From Viscum album (taxonomy: Eukaryota; Streptophyta; Magnoliopsida; Santalales; Viscaceae), in contig OY728120.1 of assembly GCA_963277665.1 (NCBI GenBank), positions 946,045,195 through 946,109,194 of the forward strand: DNA of 64,000 nucleotides, in the 5' to 3' direction. The position numbers and the translations under genes were made by a program. Of this stretch, positions 11,246 to 23,719 are shown piece after piece; the first letter of the stretch is position 1, and every line of letters starts with the position of its first letter. The notes under the pieces were generated by a model. The model was given only the letters and a program-made list of their open reading frames with translations, ran no database searches and was not told where the DNA came from.

Positions 11246-12523
11246 GAAATAAGAAGTGGAGGAGAATATTACTAATCATGATCAACATATTCCTCTTGTG
11301 CCACATCATCATGTGTTGCATCCATAAAAGGTTGGTCACCCTCCAGCACATCTGTCTCAGACTCATCACCCTCAGCATCATCTGACACATCAAAGAAAAT
11401 ATCATGATAAATTTCATCCATGAGAAGAAACAGCTATGTCATTGCTCTATTAAAATAAGCCTAATTAATTGATCCTCCCTTTACTGAATCAGAGATATGA
11501 ATGAGGTGTGCGAGACAAGAAATAGAAAAAAAAAAGAAATTATGCAATTAACTAAAGTTAATAAAAAACGTTTCAAAATTAGAAGTGTCACAAACCAACC
11601 TAGGTCAACCCTGAAACCGATCACCTGAGACGACCCGCAATATGGCTTGAGAGGCATTCCCAATCCTCTCTGGCTGGAAACTAGTGCCGAGAAGTAGATA
11701 AAACTCAATTGGGAATGATTTAGCCCATAAATGATAGATAAAAAAATAAATATATAGACAATAACAGAAAGGTGAATCAAACACTAGCAGTGGAAAAAAA
11801 TAATGAACTAAAACATGTACCTCCATGTGACCTCATGGATCACCTCTAACCATAGATCCACACTTTCTCCATGAGTGAACCGGAGGTAGATATAAACATA
11901 AACTGAAAAAAGAGTATAGGCATGAGCATTAAAATTCCCAGCAGAAGTGCCAAAGGTTAAACAACACCCCATGATTTACCTTTAAAGATGAAACCATTTC
12001 ATCACGGTTTAAAATATAATAATAAAAATATGGTTTCATTTACATTTTAAAAATGTAACAATTTTATGTTTCGTGGAAAACATTTTCCCTTCTTAATTCC
12101 TAAATAATTTCTAAAAATGTGAAAGATTTTCCCAAAACCAATTTTTAATAAGACACATAAAATGAAAGAAGCATTCTTGGAAAAAACATATCACAAATTG
12201 TTTCAAAACAAGGGGAAACAAAATACATATAAGTAGATAAATATGAAAGGGTTTTACTGTGGAAGCACGATAGTTAAAAATATTTTTACAAAAACGTCAT
12301 AAAATAAGTGAAATTAGAATACCTGTAAAACAATTAACACCAGATATTCTTAGACATCGGGTGAAGAGACCCTAGACGCACTCAATTCGGAATCTCTCTG
12401 TCGGCCTATTGATGCAATATATAGTCAATAACCAACCCAACCACTCTCAATTGGCCTCGCCAGTTGCACAATCCCCATAGCGACTCTATGTGGTTCTTGT
12501 TCAACTAAGTGGGACTAAATAAA

Positions 12524-13271
12524 GGGTATGATCTTGATTTTTTCTATTGATTGTTTTATCTAGTGGTTGATAAACTAACCACTGATCAAGGGGAGAAACA
12601 ACTTGGACCAATTACGTTTGTGTTTACATCTTTCCACCTGTCTACCTTTGTATCTCCTTGGATTGGTTTCACCTTGCCTCCTAACATGAATCACCTCCAT
12701 TATCTTGGGAGATCCATCCATTTCATATGCTTTTACTCACACACATGTGAGGGGTTTACATAAACCAAACCAAGGGCATGCAGGCCCTACATATTATTGA
12801 GGAGAGAAGGAACGCAAGCCAACAATTTAATTTAATAAATTTCAAAAAACCAATCACATACAAAAGGTTTGGTCTAGCTCAAGATCATCTACATGCATGA
12901 AATAAATTTACACATTTAATAAAACTAACATTCAATTCTTTAACCATTCTTATTTATAATAAATTTCACTCGAACCGATTAATAATTATCTTTAATTAAT
13001 CAATCCTTTTATCTTAAACCTTTTCTGAATTTCCTTGAGATTCTCATCCATTATACTTTTGAACAAATTAAAATTAATTTAAAATGTACCTTGTACATAA
13101 CTTGTACCATGGAGGTAACATGGAGAATATCCATCCAAAACTACCCAACATGTATTATACTTTTATAAACTTTATTCTTTGTGACATATAGCATGCACAC
13201 AGAATTATAATTGTAATACAACTCAAACATCATGTGTAGATCTTTGACCATTATGCAGATATTAAATAAAC

Positions 13272-13321
<50 letters not shown>

Positions 13322-13595
13322 CAAACATCGATCACATTTTGTGTCCTAGATTTACGTTCACATGAAGTTACAAGTCTCAAGGGTTACAAAATATAATTAT
13401 AAATTTCAAATATACGTAATCTGGAAAAAGTAAACTACGTGAAGATCTGAATAAACGGCATGTACCCCATCACCATCCATCTGAAGTACATGCCTAGGGA
13501 AACAGTGTGAGGTGTACTTTAGAAATCATTAGATTATGTAGCATGTCCAATGGGGTCACACACCGTGTAAACTTCGCGTCACACAGTAACCATTC
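12524..13595. other. Unassigned AT-rich spacer between block parts A and B, copy 1
   Basis: It has no counterpart in the second block copy, where a different 2.6-kb sequence sits at this position. No ORF with a recognisable domain is seen. It holds a (TA)n(TG)n microsatellite at 13272-13320 and two motifs with the wording ACACCGTGTAA / CACAGCGTGTAGT close to its right edge. Confidence 0.6.
13272..13320. repeat. (TA)n(TG)n microsatellite
   Basis: About 9 TA repeats are followed by about 17 TG repeats. Confidence 0.95.
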
Positions 13596-16039
13596 GGGCA
13601 AGCCATGAATGGGATACACGACTCGACCCTAACTCGAAGGGACTACAGGTCATGTCTAGTGGGCTACACAGCGTGTAGTCCAGTTTCCATGTGCTAGTTA
13701 ATTCGGGCCAATACCACTTGGGTTAAAGGTCATTAATGGTGTCATTAATTCCTAATTAACACAATATATCAAATTTTTTACCGAACAAAATCTTGATGCG
13801 TTGAACAATACTACACGATGTGTAATTCCAGTTACATGGTGTGTAGTCTGGTGTTGTACAGCTAGGATCCTTGGCACCTTTGGATGAAATCCTTGGTTTT
13901 ATTTTATTCATAAAATTTATCGTTTCAATTAGATATACAAGAAAAGAATAAGGAAGAAATAAATATCATAATTCAGATTTAAAATAATAATTAAAATTGA
14001 ATTGACAAACTAAAATTTTAAAGCATAAATCATAAATGAATTATTTAAATAATTATAAACAATATTATGCCTACTCTAATGCCATTTGTACGTTCCAACC
14101 ACAGTGGAAGCACAGGTGGGACAATACCCAACTTTGATTATTCCCAGATTCAATGAACAATCCAGGATCTATGCGATGATGAACATCGCAATCCCCAGAA
14201 TTGAATCAAAGAAATAAGAAAAATGAATAGAAACCCAGAACTAAGAGAGAGGATCATCAAAAAAAATTATAATTACTTTTATAAAATAATAATTACCACT
14301 AAGGTGATTCTTTCTTCATTGATGTATTTGTCCATAGATCTGTAGGTGTATCGTCGTTGTGTTGTAGAGATCAAGGGTATATCCCCTCTAGTGGTGATCC
14401 ACACATGTTCCACATTTCTCCAGATGGCGCAGAAGAAGTATCTAGGTGTTGGAATGGAAGATCCTTGCACTTTCTATTTCCCCCTTTGATCGCCTTGAGA
14501 ACCGCTTCCAAAGCATTCTCCTTGATCTGGTGGAGGCGGATCTATCTCATTCCTAAGAGTGTTTTTGAAGAGGGATGAACTCTCTAAGCTTGAGATCTTT
14601 TCTCCAATTTTTTTTGCACAACCCAATAGGCATCGCTTGGATAGCACATGGAAAATGTGATAATAATTTAATCGAGCATTTATTTCACTAGGGTAATAAT
14701 AATTAATTTTCACTAGTGCCTTTAATTATTTCATTAATCCTAGCGAAACCCCATGTCAAATAATAACATAAATATTATTATTTCCTAACATGTGCTTAAC
14801 TTGAGAGTTATAATTAAATATTATTTAATAAAATAATATTAAATATTATTATTTCTCAATGGACCATTAAACACGGTCTGCCAATCCTCCTCAATATTTA
14901 TGAATTATTTCTCTCAAAATATATTCTGTCGAATAACTAGTGATGGAATAAATGCGATCAGACATGCATAAATAATTATTAAATCACAACTGAGAATAAT
15001 GTTTATTCAACTTATTAAATAGTAAATTATTTAACTCAGACACAGGATATAGTAAGTGTGTGGCCCTCTATGCCTCTTTCTCAGTGGCATTAGGCAAAGC
15101 TGCCTAAAGTACAAGGTTAGCGTCTAGAAATACACCAAGACACCCATTGAGAAAGAAGTTAATGTGTCAATGAAATTTCACCTCATACAAATTCTAATTG
15201 TGTAATATAATTCATTTCTCTTGATATATCCAATCAAGAGGGATGCATGCAAGTGATATCAACCCATCTGCTCGATTTCTCATTCCTTGACTTCCCTAGA
15301 AATTGAAATTGCCTATAGAACACCATCGACATGGATTTATTTCGGCTATATCATTTCCATCAATGTTCCTAAGACACAAACTTTCACTATGGAATAGAAG
15401 GGACAAATCCTTTCTCGCATTATTCATTACTGCAGTATTACTCATGATGCACCCAACATATCCTACCTTGCCGCGAACATATGTCATCATGGTATTCATA
15501 AATACATCTAAGTGCATGAGTCATAATTCCCATTAATAATAATATTAAATACTAAGGACCAATACATAGGTCCGTAGATAGGAACATCCAATTACACTTA
15601 TAAATGTAGATTTCCTTTTGTCAGATCTCATTCTCATAATATCCTACTAGATATCACCAAGGGTGTACACCATGAGAAAGTGTATCAAAGTCCTATAAGT
15701 CTCCACCCCTGATAGCCTGTATCATTTGTGTCCCTCAAATGATATCATCCGTCTATAGAACATATATGTAAGAATAGTTTCATAGCACTTCTGGGATCTC
15801 ATCATAGCAGGGAACTGTTGTGACCTTTTACTGCGACAACTACTCTTTAGACATTATCACATGAAATTTTACACATATGAAAAAACATGATGTGAAAAGG
15901 AGTTTATTGATATCCCTCCATTGAATATATGTTTATCATAAAGTATAATGAAGTTGGTTCTAGGGCACCAACTCCATCAGGGATGATATGCTTCTGGAAG
16001 GTCAAAGGATAAATCATTTTGATCAGATAAAAGTTTTTT
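13596..16039. repeat. Duplicated block, part B, copy 1, left non-coding part
   Basis: It matches 36106-37017 and then 47595 onward, where the Athila element splits the second copy. The sequence is AT-rich with no domain I recognise. It lies upstream of the copia pol remnant, so it may be decayed internal or LTR sequence of that element, but I found no LTR pair to prove it. Confidence 0.75.
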
Positions 16040-16900
16040 TTGCCTAGAATATTTGAGATGAGTGATCTAGGGGATATTTGTGGATACGGATCATAAGGTA
16101 TATAAAGAGTGGAAATTTTTTTCTATCTAATATGGAGTATGTCTAGGAGGTTGAATGATTCAGAATGAGCAACACTAAGCTTCTGACTACCCTATAGGGC
16201 CAAACTATTCTAATTATCTAATGAAAATAATTGAAAACAGAATATGATGCTACATACATGGAGAGGGTTCCATATGCAATATTGGTAATAATCTATATGT
16301 ACGACATGGAATATATGAGTATGGACGTTATATATGTCATGGGAGTCATCAATCGGTTCATGGAGAATCCGAGGAAGGAGCACTAGGAAGTGGTGAAGTG
16401 GATACTTTGGTATCTCAATGGTTTAGTAGAACTAGAACAGTGTTTTAGAATAGATGATCCATTATCGGTGTTTTCATATTCAATATTTTGGAGAGATACT
16501 GACCCATGAAGAAGTACCATTGGATTTGTGTTCACTTTCAAATAAAAAGTTGTGAGTTGGATATCCAAACTTTAACTAGTAGTTGTGTTGTCAACATCAG
16601 AAGTCGAGTATTTTGAAATCGTGGAAATATGGGAGGATTTTATCTAGATAAAAGTTAAATTGCAGGATCTTTGAAGAGGGAAATGGAGCATAATGTTTCT
16701 CTATGATAGTCAGAGTGTGATCTATCATGAAATGAATCTGATGTTTCACTATATGAAAAGGCATATTCAACCAAAGTATTACTTCATTTGAAAGTTGTTG
16801 GAGGAAAAATTGTTGGAGATATGGAAGGTTGAGGGGTGTCAAAATCTAGTGGATATATTGATGAAGGTCACAATCTAAAAATTTATGGGTGGTGTTGTGT
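16040..16900 (+). pseudogene. Ty1-copia reverse transcriptase end and RNase H (decayed), copy 1
   Basis: Forward translation in shifting frames shows the end of a Ty1-copia pol. A DLGDI segment appears near 16055, RFMENPRKEH and EVVKWIL near 16355-16420, then the RNase H blocks RSTIGFVFTF, VVSWISKL, LSTSEVEYFE, YDSQSVIYHEMN, KRHIQPKYYFI and VDILMKVTI. These correspond to the copia pattern in which a STTEAEY block and a DSQSAI block frame the RNase H core. Many stops and frameshifts are present. Further copies occur at 49190-49980 and, RNase H only, at 58340-58790. LTRs and the N-terminal pol are not identified. Confidence 0.8.
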
Positions 16901-18117
16901 CTTAGTGGGACTTGGATGAGTGAAGGCATGGTTGGAGGACTATGGTGTTGTAGTAAAAGAAAAAGAAGAAAGATGAGATGTGGAAGGTTCCTGGTTGACT
17001 TGATGAATCCTTAAAAACAATCTTCAAGTGGGATTTTCTTGTGAAAAGTATTTTATAGAAGTATTATAATTTTAGGAATGTGAGAATTCAGACCTTATGG
17101 TATGAAATCAGATGCAAGCATCATTGCATAACTAAGGAGTGGGAAAGAGGGAGTATTGGGGAGGACTTTATTCTAGATGGACCGGTTCGAAAGTGTGGAT
17201 GGTCAGAAAAATGATTTTTGAACATAGTCATTTTTTGACTAGAAGAATTCAGGAAGTTTGTACATTCAGCAGGGAGCTGGCGATGGCCTTAATCAAGCGA
17301 TTGACAACCGAAAATATCATATGATCGTGAAACTAAAATTACTAAGTAGTTTTCACTAATATTGTTTGTTAGATGGGTGGTATCACTTATAACATACAGG
17401 TATTGTTCTGAAATAATCGTGTGTGGACATAATATTGGTAGCGTAAGTAGTAGGTCTTTGTCATGGTAGTGTTGTGTACTACTGTTGATTTCTCTAATCC
17501 CATGTTGCATTGTTACTCCTGTTGAGTAGGTCAATTCTAGAACCACTTAAATTATTGTGTTACTATTTCATTTTGTGCTGATTTGGTTCTTCTATGTTTG
17601 TTGTGTTTTCTGAAGGTATTTTCTGTTGTTAGGATGATATCATGTGGGGTTGGTGTTCATTGATTCTCAGTTCGGATAAAATGGATTGAGATTTGTTCGG
17701 TTTCAGATGATCCATACTTTGTTTTTCATTTGAACTTTCGAAGAGTGCTTCAAGATCATGGGATATGACCAAACAAGAACAACATCGATATATGTAGAAT
17801 TAAATCCAAGTCTAAAAAATGATTTTTAGATCTAGTTCAAAAAATTTGGTATTCATCTTTTTTGTTAAGCACATGTTTTTTTACAAATTTAAAGTTGAGA
17901 TCTAATTCCTTTTCATTTTGATTTTTGAAATTTGCCTTCAATTTATTTATTGTCTTCCTGTTTTTTGTCCATGTTACCTCGAAATGATTTTTCATAATTG
18001 AAACTTTATTTGTGCAAGATTTTAGTGTCGATAAAATCATACAATTATCAAAGGTAGTTTATTGTAATGATAAAATCAAACAAATTATCACAATTATTTT
18101 CATCAGTTTAAAAGAAG
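16901..18117. repeat. Duplicated block, part B, copy 1, between copia remnant and CACTA element
   Basis: Probably the 3' non-coding part of the copia remnant; no coding signal remains. Copy 2 (49981-51145) lacks about 60 bp found here near 17320-17380. Confidence 0.65.
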
Positions 18118-19823
18118 CACTACCACATATACATCTCTACACAGTGTCACCTTTTAACAGTTCTAAAAAATGTTGATAAAGGGGGTACCATTATCAGCTC
18201 TAAAAAAAGTGTTAATAAAAGGTGCTTTTAACAGTACTAAAAAAGATCTGTTAAAATAACCCATTTATCAGTGTTTTTTAGCGCTGATAAAGGTACATCC
18301 TTTATTAATGCTTTTTTAGTAATGTTAAAGGTACTTCCTTTATCAGCAATTTTTTAGTAGCTCTGATAAAGGGGGATTTATCGATATTTTTTTAGTAGCA
18401 CTGATAAAGGGTAAATTTCATAAAAAAATTATAAATCATTAAAAATAATATATTAACATAAAAATATATTTATATTTATATATATATATAATATTTTATT
18501 TAATATGATTTATATAAGGTTCAATACGCATTTACACATAATATATGAGATATTTAGTTAAAAATGGACTATACAATAATTAAAAAAAATATTAATTAAT
18601 AATTTGATAATTATTATTGAGTAATAGTCATTTAATAAGAATTTGAAAAAAAACAAAAATTTATAAAAGATCTAAAATAAGATGATAATGTAACTCGAAC
18701 TTCAAACGGTCATAACTTTTGATCTAGGTGTATGTTTAAGATCTATAACATATCAAATCAAAGCTCTCAAAAATACAAACACGCTATGACTAGGGAGAAC
18801 CCCGATCCAATTTTTTGAAGAAAAAATGCCCAGAAAGCTTGTAAATTTGAGTTTTTAGTTGGGGTATCCCAATTTTTTAACATTCGATGGAATTTCAACC
18901 TCATTTAAGGGGGGGTATTCTCATCATTTTTCGATAGACACTCAATTTATTTTCAAGACTTACACTCATAAGGATATTATGATACACAAATTTTGTCTTT
19001 CTTCATAATGCACTGTTATTTATAATTAAGTATATACACATATACACATATTTGCATATATTTACACATAAATATGAAATTTAATATATTTAAACATAAA
19101 AATATAATTTTATAAATAAATATGAAAACATAGTTACATATAAAATATATTTATAATTATATAAACCATATCTAAATAAAAATAATATCCATTTTATTTA
19201 AAATAAAAAAATGTGGATATTTATATACCTATATAATATGTGTCAGTTTGTGTGTGTCTGTATTAAAAAATTGATATATATTATCTATATATTCTAATAT
19301 TTGTATATAAATATAAATATAATATATATAAATAAATAAATAAAAACATGTATAAATATATTTATAGATACACACATATAATGTGTGTGTGTGTGTTGTA
19401 TATATGTATGTATGTAATTATTTATTTATAAATACACACACAAAATATATTTTATAAATTTATTTAACAATAGTCTTATAAATATATATTAATATACGAA
19501 TAAATATATGGATTAAAAAATGTAACTATATATATATATATATATATCATAAAATGGAGAACATAGCAACATGGAAGAATGGTAAGGTGTCGTAAGGGGG
19601 CTTCGAGAGCAGATAAAAAGGCTGGTCTCCACCTTTGCCTTTTTTTTAAAAAAAATCATAATTTTGTTTTAAAAGTTATTTTTTGACTTTTGTAATTTTT
19701 TTTGCGCTGATAAAAGAGGGTTTTATGAATGTTGATAAAAAGGAGCTCCTTTTAACGACGCTTAGATTATCAATTTTTTTTTGCAATGTTGATGGTTTTT
19801 TAAAAGCCGTTTATGTAGTACTG
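18118..19823. mobile_element. CACTA-like element, short form
   Basis: It starts CACTACCACATATAC and ends ...ATGTAGTACTG, flanked by AAG at 18115-18117 and 19824-19826. Both ends carry subterminal repeats of the form TTATCAG-GCTAAAAAA / TTTTTTAG-GCTGATAAAGG (18150-18420 and 19690-19800), the arrangement CACTA transposases bind. The interior is very AT-rich with no transposase. The long form at 51146-57541 has the same ends and the same AAG flanks, and carries extra genes in the middle. Confidence 0.75.
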
Positions 19824-20429
19824 AAGTGATAGATTTGTATTTCAAATGTGATAAAATGATGTTTTGCATAATTGAATATAAGGTCAATTACATCCACCAC
19901 CACGAAACACAGCATGTGGAAAGAAATCTATATATATACTAATCTTAGGTATTCTCCACTGCCATGTGTCAAGCTGATGTTCGTCCACATCAATTTTTCT
20001 ATACGTGGCCAATCTCCAATTATCCACATCGCCCATCCGTACGGCATCTCACCCTTCTCCGCCTCTCTATTCTCACTCTCGATACCCCCATCTCGAACTA
20101 GGGTTCTTGAGGATCATATCCTCTTGCCGCCCCACCGCCTCTATGTGCTCCGTTGTCGGCTCCTCATACGTGTGCTTCGCCTTCACCTCCGTGTGGTCCG
20201 TCTTCGCCTCTGTGTGCTCCGCCTTCATCCTGTAGTACCCAAAATACACCGCACGTGTCTTCCGCAAAAATCTGTCTATCTTATACTAGGGTTCATCCTC
20301 CCAGCATCGGTGACCTGGCTTCTAGGCGCACTCTCTACACCCCGCTGTCGATTCCGAGGTCCAAAGCTCTGAGGCTGGCTGGCCACTCCATGAGCACTGT
20401 ACGCTCCACTATCTTCGAGACCGACAGGA

Positions 20430-20806
20430 AGTAGCAGCGCCTTCACAAGCTCCACCGTCATAAATTCATCCTTCCTCTCTAAGAACCTGAGCGACTCCGT
20501 CATTGATATGTGGCTTAGCAAGATCGCCTTGCGGGAAACCCAGGTGAAAACATCATCTTCTTCGTCAGATAGAGATTTTCTGGACTTCTCGCAAGCCTTC
20601 AACGATAGCTCAGCTGGCAGCAGCCAAATCTCTGGAGAATTGGGAAGGCTCACGAACCTTCCATCACCCGAGGGCGAGGTTTCGTGGCCAGATTCGGAGC
20701 CACTGAAGCCCTGTACAGGGTTCTTGGAGCGAGAGAGATTCTCGGTAGAGATTATAGACAACATATTGCCTGAGGATCTTCTCCTACTTGAATTATTTCA
20801 CTCAGG
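20430..20806 (+). pseudogene. Captured host exon in Helitron (unidentified)
   Basis: This stretch is much richer in GC than its surroundings and keeps an open plus-strand frame of about 125 codons, Ser-rich at first and then acidic: SSSSSDRDFLDFSQ, LTNLPSPEGEVSWP, LERERFSVEIIDNILPEDLL. It ends at TCAG/GTACCC, a possible splice donor. The tail weakly recalls the linker before the ARM repeats of plant U-box proteins, which I hold at low confidence. A minus-strand frame of similar length (20276-20764) also exists. It is best read as a gene fragment picked up by the Helitron. Confidence 0.4.
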
Positions 20807-21079
20807 TACCCTCCAAATTCATTGAATCCAATTCCCTGATTCCCTGAAACTCTAGATTTCAATCCACATCTACAACTACTCTTTCTTCTCAATTGGTTTT
20901 CAAACGACGTGTTTCTCACCCCACAACATCAATGTGTTTCTATTCACTATCTGAATATTGTATTCACTATTATTTTGTTCATTGATCATATGTTGTGTTT
21001 CTACTACATATGTGTTTCCATCTTTATATGTGTTCTAACAGTTCATGCTAATAATATATATTGTTTTCATTGATCATAT

Positions 21080-22640
21080 GTTGTGTTTTTAGATTGGGGT
21101 GATCTTTACAGAGATGGAAAGCTTATAAGATTATCTAAAACAATCATAACTGCATAAAAGTCTGACTCGATCATTTTGGAACTCAATTTTTGGCCCAAAG
21201 TTTTTGTACTTTTGATGCTAAAGAATTAGGTGTTATTTCTTTTATTGATTTAACAGTTTTCATTGTGTTTATTTCAGGTTTTATGTATGGATATATAAGG
21301 AAGAAGTTGATCAATCAACTGGATGGTTTTGGTGGCCTAAACCCCCAGGTTCCCCTTACGATCCTACTGGGGGCCCTCTAGGACATTCTAGGAAGTAGGT
21401 GATTCTGTTCTCCATGCTAGTAACCTGGTAACTTCCTGTTGGAGGTTAATATATAGTTAGTTATACTCACATGAATTTATGTTAAATGGTTTGAATTTTG
21501 TGTTTATACAGATGCAATGTTAAGGGGGTATTCTGCATGTCTATCGTTTGAAGACAATTAGTGGGTAGCTACATACCCCACTGGATTTGGTTGTTGCGGA
21601 TTAATGATAGTTTTATGTTAACATATTTGACGATAATATATTGTTTCCCTTAATTTTTTTTGATAGACAGAAACATCCATGGTGCTTTGAAGATTTTCTA
21701 TATTGGAGATCTCCCACGGGCTCACAAGTTTGATTTCTCAATTTCTTGAGATTTTAGGTTTAATTTCCTTCTTCCATCTTTCTATTTTTTCAGCTTGTTG
21801 AATTTTTAAACATCATAAATTCCCGTTGTTTTTTGACTGACATTAACGGACCGATTTTCTCAAAGTGACAGTAGTTATGCTTCTACAAAGTGCATAATTT
21901 AGATGATGTTACCTACTGTGTTTTTATGATTACTTGAGTTTTAGATGTTGGATTGGGGTGATAATTACTGATTTTGAAAGCTTATAAGATTATCAAAATC
22001 AGCTGGGTTGATCATTTTGGTACTCAAATGTTGTCCCCAAGCTATTGTACGTTTGCTGCTACAAAATTATCTTTTATTTATTTCATTGTTTTAACAGTTT
22101 CAATTGATTTTATTTCAGGTTTTATGTTTGGATATAAAAGGAAAATTTTGATCAATCAATTGGAGGGATTTGGTGACCTAAACCAACAGGTTTCCCTTAG
22201 GATCCTACCAGGGGGGCGCTAGGATTTTCTAAAAAGCAGGTCCATCTATTCTCCACACGAGAAACCTGGTAAGTTCCCATTATAGGTTACTATGTTGTTA
22301 GTTTTTATCATATGAATTTAGGATAAATTGTATGATATTTTTCTTCATATGTATGCAATGTTATGGTGGTATTCTGTATGTCTATCATTGGAAGACTATT
22401 AGTGGGCACCTACATACCCCAGAAGATTTGGGAGTTGATGATTTATGATAGTTTTATGTTAACATATTTTATAGTAATATATTGTTTCCCTTAATTATTT
22501 TTGATAGACAGAAAAATCCATGGTTCAATGATGCTTATATGTACTGGTGATCTCCCACAGTCTTACAAGATTGATTTCTCTATTTCCTGAGAATTTAGGT
22601 TGATTTCCTTCTTCCCCCTTTCTCCTTTTGTACTTCAAGT
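21080..22640 (+). repeat. ~0.85-kb tandem duplication inside the Helitron
   Basis: About 21080-21800 matches about 21945-22610. Each unit holds an intron-like TTTATTTCAG acceptor followed by a short readable exon: GFMYGYIRKKLINQLDGFG in the first, and GFMFGYKRKILINQLEGFG in the second. The two copies have diverged, so the duplication is old. The protein is not recognised. Confidence 0.7.
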
Positions 22641-22694
22641 TCATCTTTCATTCATATATCCCATCTTCCCTCATTCTCATTTTAATTTTCAGGT

Positions 22695-22860
22695 TTGGTT
22701 TTCCCTTTACATGTTCTCTATTTCATATTTATCCACCTCCACCTGCTCTACCTCAGTCTCCCTAAGCCTGCTCTGCCTCCAGTGCCTCTGCCTCCGCCTC
22801 TGCCTGGTCTGCCTCAGTCACCATCTGATTTCAGGGCTATGGTAGGCTTTCTTGAGTTCA
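22695..22860 (+). pseudogene. Proline-rich exon-like fragment in Helitron
   Basis: The plus strand encodes a run such as LPPVPLPPPLPGLPQSPSDF just before a GT at about 22842. It resembles a proline-rich linker from a captured gene; nothing more can be said of its origin. Confidence 0.35.
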
Positions 22861-22895
22861 ATCAGATACTGTGTTTCTAATTTTATTTTTCGTAA

Positions 22896-22920
22896 TCTAT
22901 ATATATACTAATCTTAGGTT
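22896..22920 (+). other. Second Helitron 5' terminus
   Basis: TCTATATATATACTAATCTTAGG is preceded by A, identical over 20 bases to the 5' end at 19927. The two outer starts share one 3' end at 29403, so this is a nested or alternative 5' terminus. Confidence 0.7.
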
Positions 22921-23719
22921 TAATTCCTTCCATGTGTCCCTCCTACAAACTTACACACTACACTGTGACCTATCTTCCACGTCTACCCTCCACGTCCAAC
23001 CACTACTCTTGCTACATCCATCTTTTTACCATTAAGATACCTTCAGTTTCTCCTCCCGCTTGCGCTGTCAAACTAGGGTTCTCACTGCATGGAGTCATCG
23101 TCCAACTTCCTCTCAATTGGTTTCTCTTACCGCTCGACCTTTGAATTTGCCTCGGCTGTCACTCTATCTCTCTTCACCATGAAGTTACACTCGATTTCTC
23201 CTCCTGCTCACGCTGTCAAAATTGGGTTCTCGCTGCACAGAGTCATTGTCTACCTTCATCTCAATCGGTTTATTCTCTTTCTCAGACTTCGACTTCGGCT
23301 CGGCCTCTACCTTCGACTTCATCTAGGCCTACGACTATGCCTCTACCTTCACGAGTTTAGAATCTTCAGTAGAATCATCGGATGGTGCTATCCCTCATTC
23401 ACCTTAACTATCATTTCTTCTTTAATATCCTGAATCATCATCTGTCTGTTTTGATTCATGGGTTCTTTATCAATTGATATTTTGTTATCTAGGATGTGGA
23501 AAAAAAATTATATGTTCTTAACATTTTCAAGTCAATGAGCAGGGCTGCATTAAATAATTTGGATCCATTTCTCATGTTGGATGAATTTTCGGGTAAATGA
23601 AAATTGAATTATGATATCCATCCCTGTAATTTGAAACTGTAGTGCCTGAACCCTGTTTTGTTCATTTCTTTTTATCTTCTCTCCTATTGCGTGGTTTCCT
23701 GATGACCCACCTAGTGGTT

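Larger units (their letters stand above)
10129..11700 (-). pseudogene. Plant mobile domain (PMD) gene 3' end, copy 1
   Basis: PMD proteins (MAIN/MAIL-like and 'aminotransferase-like' families) occur as host genes and inside transposons. Read on the minus strand, the last exon runs from about 11515 to the stop at 10129-10131. It is split by the CACTA-like element at 10614-11245. It matches the better PMD copy at 55746-56399: EIYHDIFFD is identical in both, and the C-terminal end shows EHRNRQT and YTPSCGT against EHRHRQT and YTPDCGT. An upstream exon fragment may lie at about 11588-11700, followed by a GT donor. In-frame stops are present (for example in the EHRNRQTCR region). The family assignment rests on this internal match; upstream exons are uncertain. 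Confidence 0.72.
10055..12523. repeat. Duplicated block, part A, copy 1
   Basis: It matches 31066-33508 over its whole length in the same orientation, apart from small indels. It contains the minus-strand PMD tail and a CACTA-like insertion present in both copies, so the insertion predates the duplication. From about 11700 to 12523 I recognise no domain. The homology stops sharply after GGGACTAAATAAA. Confidence 0.9.

Noticed and set aside
20276..20764. 162-aa minus-strand ORF in the Helitron
   Set aside because: The plus-strand frame over the same segment has a plausible splice donor and more natural composition; I keep the minus frame only as an alternative.
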